Below, piece after piece: positions 61,895 to 64,000 of a stretch of 64,000 nucleotides of DNA. Source of the DNA: Acidobacteriota bacterium (GTDB lineage Bacteria > Acidobacteriota > Terriglobia > Terriglobales > Acidobacteriaceae). The DNA lies in the NCBI GenBank assembly GCA_003225055.1, contig QIAU01000143.1:1-64000 (forward strand), given 5' to 3'. Both the position numbers and the translations under genes were made by a program. The first letter of the stretch is position 1. Each line of letters starts with the position of its first letter. The notes under the pieces were generated by a model. The model ran no database searches. It saw nothing but the letters and a program-made list of their open reading frames with translations, and was not told the DNA's origin.

Positions 61895-62392
61895 ATGAAG
61901 GCACCTGCCGTAGCAAGTGCACTACGTACTCTTCTTATCGTGGCTGCATGTCAGCCAGCATTCATCTGGAGCCCACTGGCGTAGGCAAGTCGTCCATCAT
62001 CGCCCAGCTAGCAAGATCCCTGAATCTTTGGTTGCGGGACATTACGCTCTCCGCTGCTGGATCGGGTGGACCTGTCGAGCCGCCTTACGTACCAAAGGTC
62101 GATCCAGTCGGCGATCCCGAATTCCTCCCCGCAGACGACGGCGGCAGTCTCTGCTGAATCCGAGCAGTGAACCCATCCCAGACTCGCCAGCGGCACAGAA
62201 CGCAGTCGGGTCCGCCCTCGCTCGTCGCGCTTCCGACACAAATTTTGACCGCATTTGCCGGTATCTCGTCCGCATGCCTACCGAGTTTCGCGTCCTGGGA
62301 GTGTGCGTGATGCCAAGCTCCGCGATCAGAAGATCAGCTACATCGCCGGTTACACTACTTGGCCTGTTCAGGAGCACCAGGTGTTGGCTTAA
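61895..62392 (+). pseudogene. MoxR-type AAA ATPase remnant
   Basis: ATG at 61895 reads MKAPAVASALRTLLIVAACQ and PAFIW, then shifts to the frame with the Walker A region EPTGVGKSSIIAQLARSLNL and WLRDITLS. DPEFLPADDGGSL follows. The Walker B and sensor regions are deleted. Further on, TNFDRICRYLVRMPTEFRVL and VRDAKLRDQKISYIAGYTTW appear in two other frames and may be the C-terminal part; this last match is less certain. It is unrelated in position to the intact MoxR operon at 4-11 kb. Confidence 0.6.
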
Positions 62393-62525
62393 ACAAGGGC
62401 CGGAAATAGCTCGTATCCAATTGTATACAAAGCACGTTATCGAAGCAGACCGCTTCCCCGGCGGTTGCGAGTCCAGACCCAAGTTGTGTAAACTCGAGTA
62501 ATCAAAACGTAGTCGGGGATATACC

Positions 62526-62837
62526 ATGAAGACGGTAAACATTCACGAAGCCAAGACACAGCTCTCAAGACTCGTGGAAGAGGCGTCCAAGGGTGAATCG
62601 TTCGTCATCACGAAGGCGGGGAAGCCCATCGTAAAGGTTACGGCGTTTAGCGCTCCAACGCGTGCCCGGGTCCGTCGACCCGGCTTTATGGCGGAACAGA
62701 TTTCCGTGCCGGACTACTTCGACCAAACGGGTCGAAAGGAGATTGAGCGGATCTTTCCAGAGAATGAGCTCCGGTTCAGCGCGGCCAGCACAGGCCGACC
62801 CTGGGGGGTATCACGCTTCTTACCATCGATTTTTTAG
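62526..62837 (+). CDS. Phd/YefM-type antitoxin without toxin
   Basis: ATG at 62526 reads MKTVNIHEAKTQLSRLVEEA, SKGESFVITKAGKPIVKVTA and FMAEQISVPDYFDQTGRKEI. This is the Phd fold followed by a toxin-wrapping tail. The usual end (EIERMF-like) is replaced by a 25-residue extension of unrelated text, and no toxin follows; a receptor fragment lies there instead. Either an orphan antitoxin or a remnant. Confidence 0.72.
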   Translation: MKTVNIHEAKTQLSRLVEEASKGESFVITKAGKPIVKVTAFSAPTRARVRRPGFMAEQISVPDYFDQTGRKEIERIFPENELRFSAASTGRPWGVSRFLPSIF

Positions 62838-62958
62838 TGGCGCGGTTCCCCGGGCCAATACGGTAAAGTGTGAGAAAGTTCCACCGCAGCCGCAATGCCG
62901 TTCCATACGTGGAACGTGTCTTCGATAAACATAGACCATTGGGGGATGCTGAAGATTT

Positions 62959-63851
62959 ATGGCTTGGCCGCCCTCGGCGAGTCACAAGAAATCGGAGCGA
63001 CTTGCATTGGCAGCACTGGTCGGCACCTACTGTGGAACCAAGGCGCCGGGTTTTCCTGAAGACTATGTTTTCGGCAACGCTCAATACCCGGTGACTGGTC
63101 TTACTTCACGTTATCAAGCCTTGCAACTTCAGTTTCAACGCCGTACCTCGCACGGACTGCAAATATTTGCCGCGTATTCATGGGCACATTCCGTCGATGA
63201 TGCGCCGATTTACCGGGGCAGCGCAGCAGCGTACTCGCTGATCCGCGGTGACTCCGATGTTGACCGTCGGCACGTACTGCGTGTCGGAGCAACATACTCC
63301 CAGCCGCGTATCACAGGCATGCGGCTCGCCTGTAGATTGTTTAACGGGTGGAGTACAGCGCTGAACATTGCAGTTCAGTCCGGAACTCCTTTCTCGATCA
63401 ACCCCGGGAGCATGCTGCTGGTCCTGCCAGATGGTGAACAAGTAACGCGGCCAGCGAATAAGAATACGGGTGTGTCTGCCCGGATACGGAACGTAACTGC
63501 ACCGGGCGGATGGCAGCTGAATCCCGCGGCGTTCAACGAGCCAGCGCCAGACGTGGTTGGAACGGCTGGCCGAAACACTTTCAGAGAATTTGCTGCCGGA
63601 CAGGCGGATGTTGCACTGACGAAGGAGTTTTCCTTGACTGAGCACGCGAGAGCTCACCTTCGCGCAGAGATTTTCAACATAACCAACCATCCGAGCTCCT
63701 CTAACTTTGACAGTACCGGACGCCACAGGCAACGAGGTCGAATTTCGGGCAGGCACAGAACCTGCTCGGAAAATCGCTTGGCGAACTGAATCCGCAGTAC
63801 CAAATTGGTGGGCCAAGAAGCGTTCAAATGGCAGTTCGGGTGATGTTTTGA
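62959..63851 (+). pseudogene. TonB-dependent receptor, C-terminal fragment
   Basis: The frame has barrel strands YPVTGLTSRYQALQLQFQRR, TSHGLQIFAAYSWAHSVDDA, FNGWSTALNIAVQSGTPFSI and EHARAHLRAEIFNITNHPSS. A shift near 63715 leads to FGQAQNLLGKSLGELNPQYQ and RSVQMAVRVMF, ending 63851 with the typical terminal Phe. About 800 N-terminal residues are missing. It joins the antitoxin gene abruptly. Confidence 0.78.
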
Positions 63852-64000
63852 CGTGGGTAGGAAGCAACGGGCCCTCACCGTAACAAGGCTTTCGTCCGGA
63901 ACCGCGCGGTGATGCCGAGAACGATGTTGCTGTACGGAGTCCATTAACCCTCTAGAAAGACCAATCCGGTCGGTCTTATCGTCTGCGACGGCAGGCAAAG

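Noticed and set aside
1-64000. tRNA, rRNA and CRISPR arrays
   Set aside because: No tRNA-like cloverleaf or T-loop context, no rRNA segments and no regularly spaced repeats were noticed by eye; a covariance-model scan was not possible.

Overview
The window looks like chromosomal DNA of a soil Acidobacteriota (Terriglobia-like). The main grounds are three very large TonB-dependent, Oar-like outer-membrane receptors with an N-terminal carboxypeptidase-regulatory domain (two more or less complete systems plus one 3' fragment), secreted TPR and BNR-repeat proteins, a GH88/GH105 hydrolase and a moderately GC-rich composition. This is inference from protein families; no rRNA, tRNA or CRISPR array was seen.

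Layout. 0-4 kb is debris: a Rad52/DdrA-like gene with an in-frame TAA, an intact aldo/keto reductase, and a chimera of a MobF/TrwC relaxase fragment and an RHS-repeat fragment. 4.06-11.44 kb is the best-preserved block: five overlapping or abutting genes (SWIM zinc finger, DUF5691-like, MoxR-type AAA+ ATPase, DUF5682-like protein with paired GxxH motifs, VWA/MIDAS protein), the strongest candidate for a poorly characterised multi-protein system. 11.6-12.35 kb is an AbrB-PIN toxin-antitoxin pair. 12.7-17.7 kb holds a truncated integrase that cuts a TPR gene, a secreted glycosidase-like/FGE-like fusion with a LacI-type palindrome upstream, a dead LacI regulator and an IS1595 remnant. 18-23 kb is a TPR plus TonB-receptor operon.

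23-31 kb is mixed: IS3, HNH, TfoX and CGTase fragments, an intact single-domain response regulator, a zincin-like protein, an SH3 protein and a pseudogene at about 29.8-30.7 kb carrying a clean 99-bp internal microinversion. 31-41 kb holds mostly intact exported proteins: a phosphoesterase coupled to a beta-barrel protein, a chlorophyllase-like alpha/beta hydrolase and a BNR-repeat protein. 42-46 kb is again decayed (H1-like, DUF6878/DUF6915, ClpN-domain and ExbD genes). 46-56.6 kb holds two large minus-strand TonB-dependent receptors, the second divergent from a secreted GH88/105 hydrolase. 56.6-64 kb is a mosaic of ParB, PIN, MoxR, RidA, Phd and receptor fragments with short duplicated segments.

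Plasmid-type genes (relaxase, ParB, and by inference DUF6878/DUF6915 and Rad52) recur as remnants, suggesting decay of integrated mobile DNA. Genes of 1.1-4.2 kb remain free of frameshifts while many small genes carry several lesions each, which argues that most lesions are biological and not sequencing errors.
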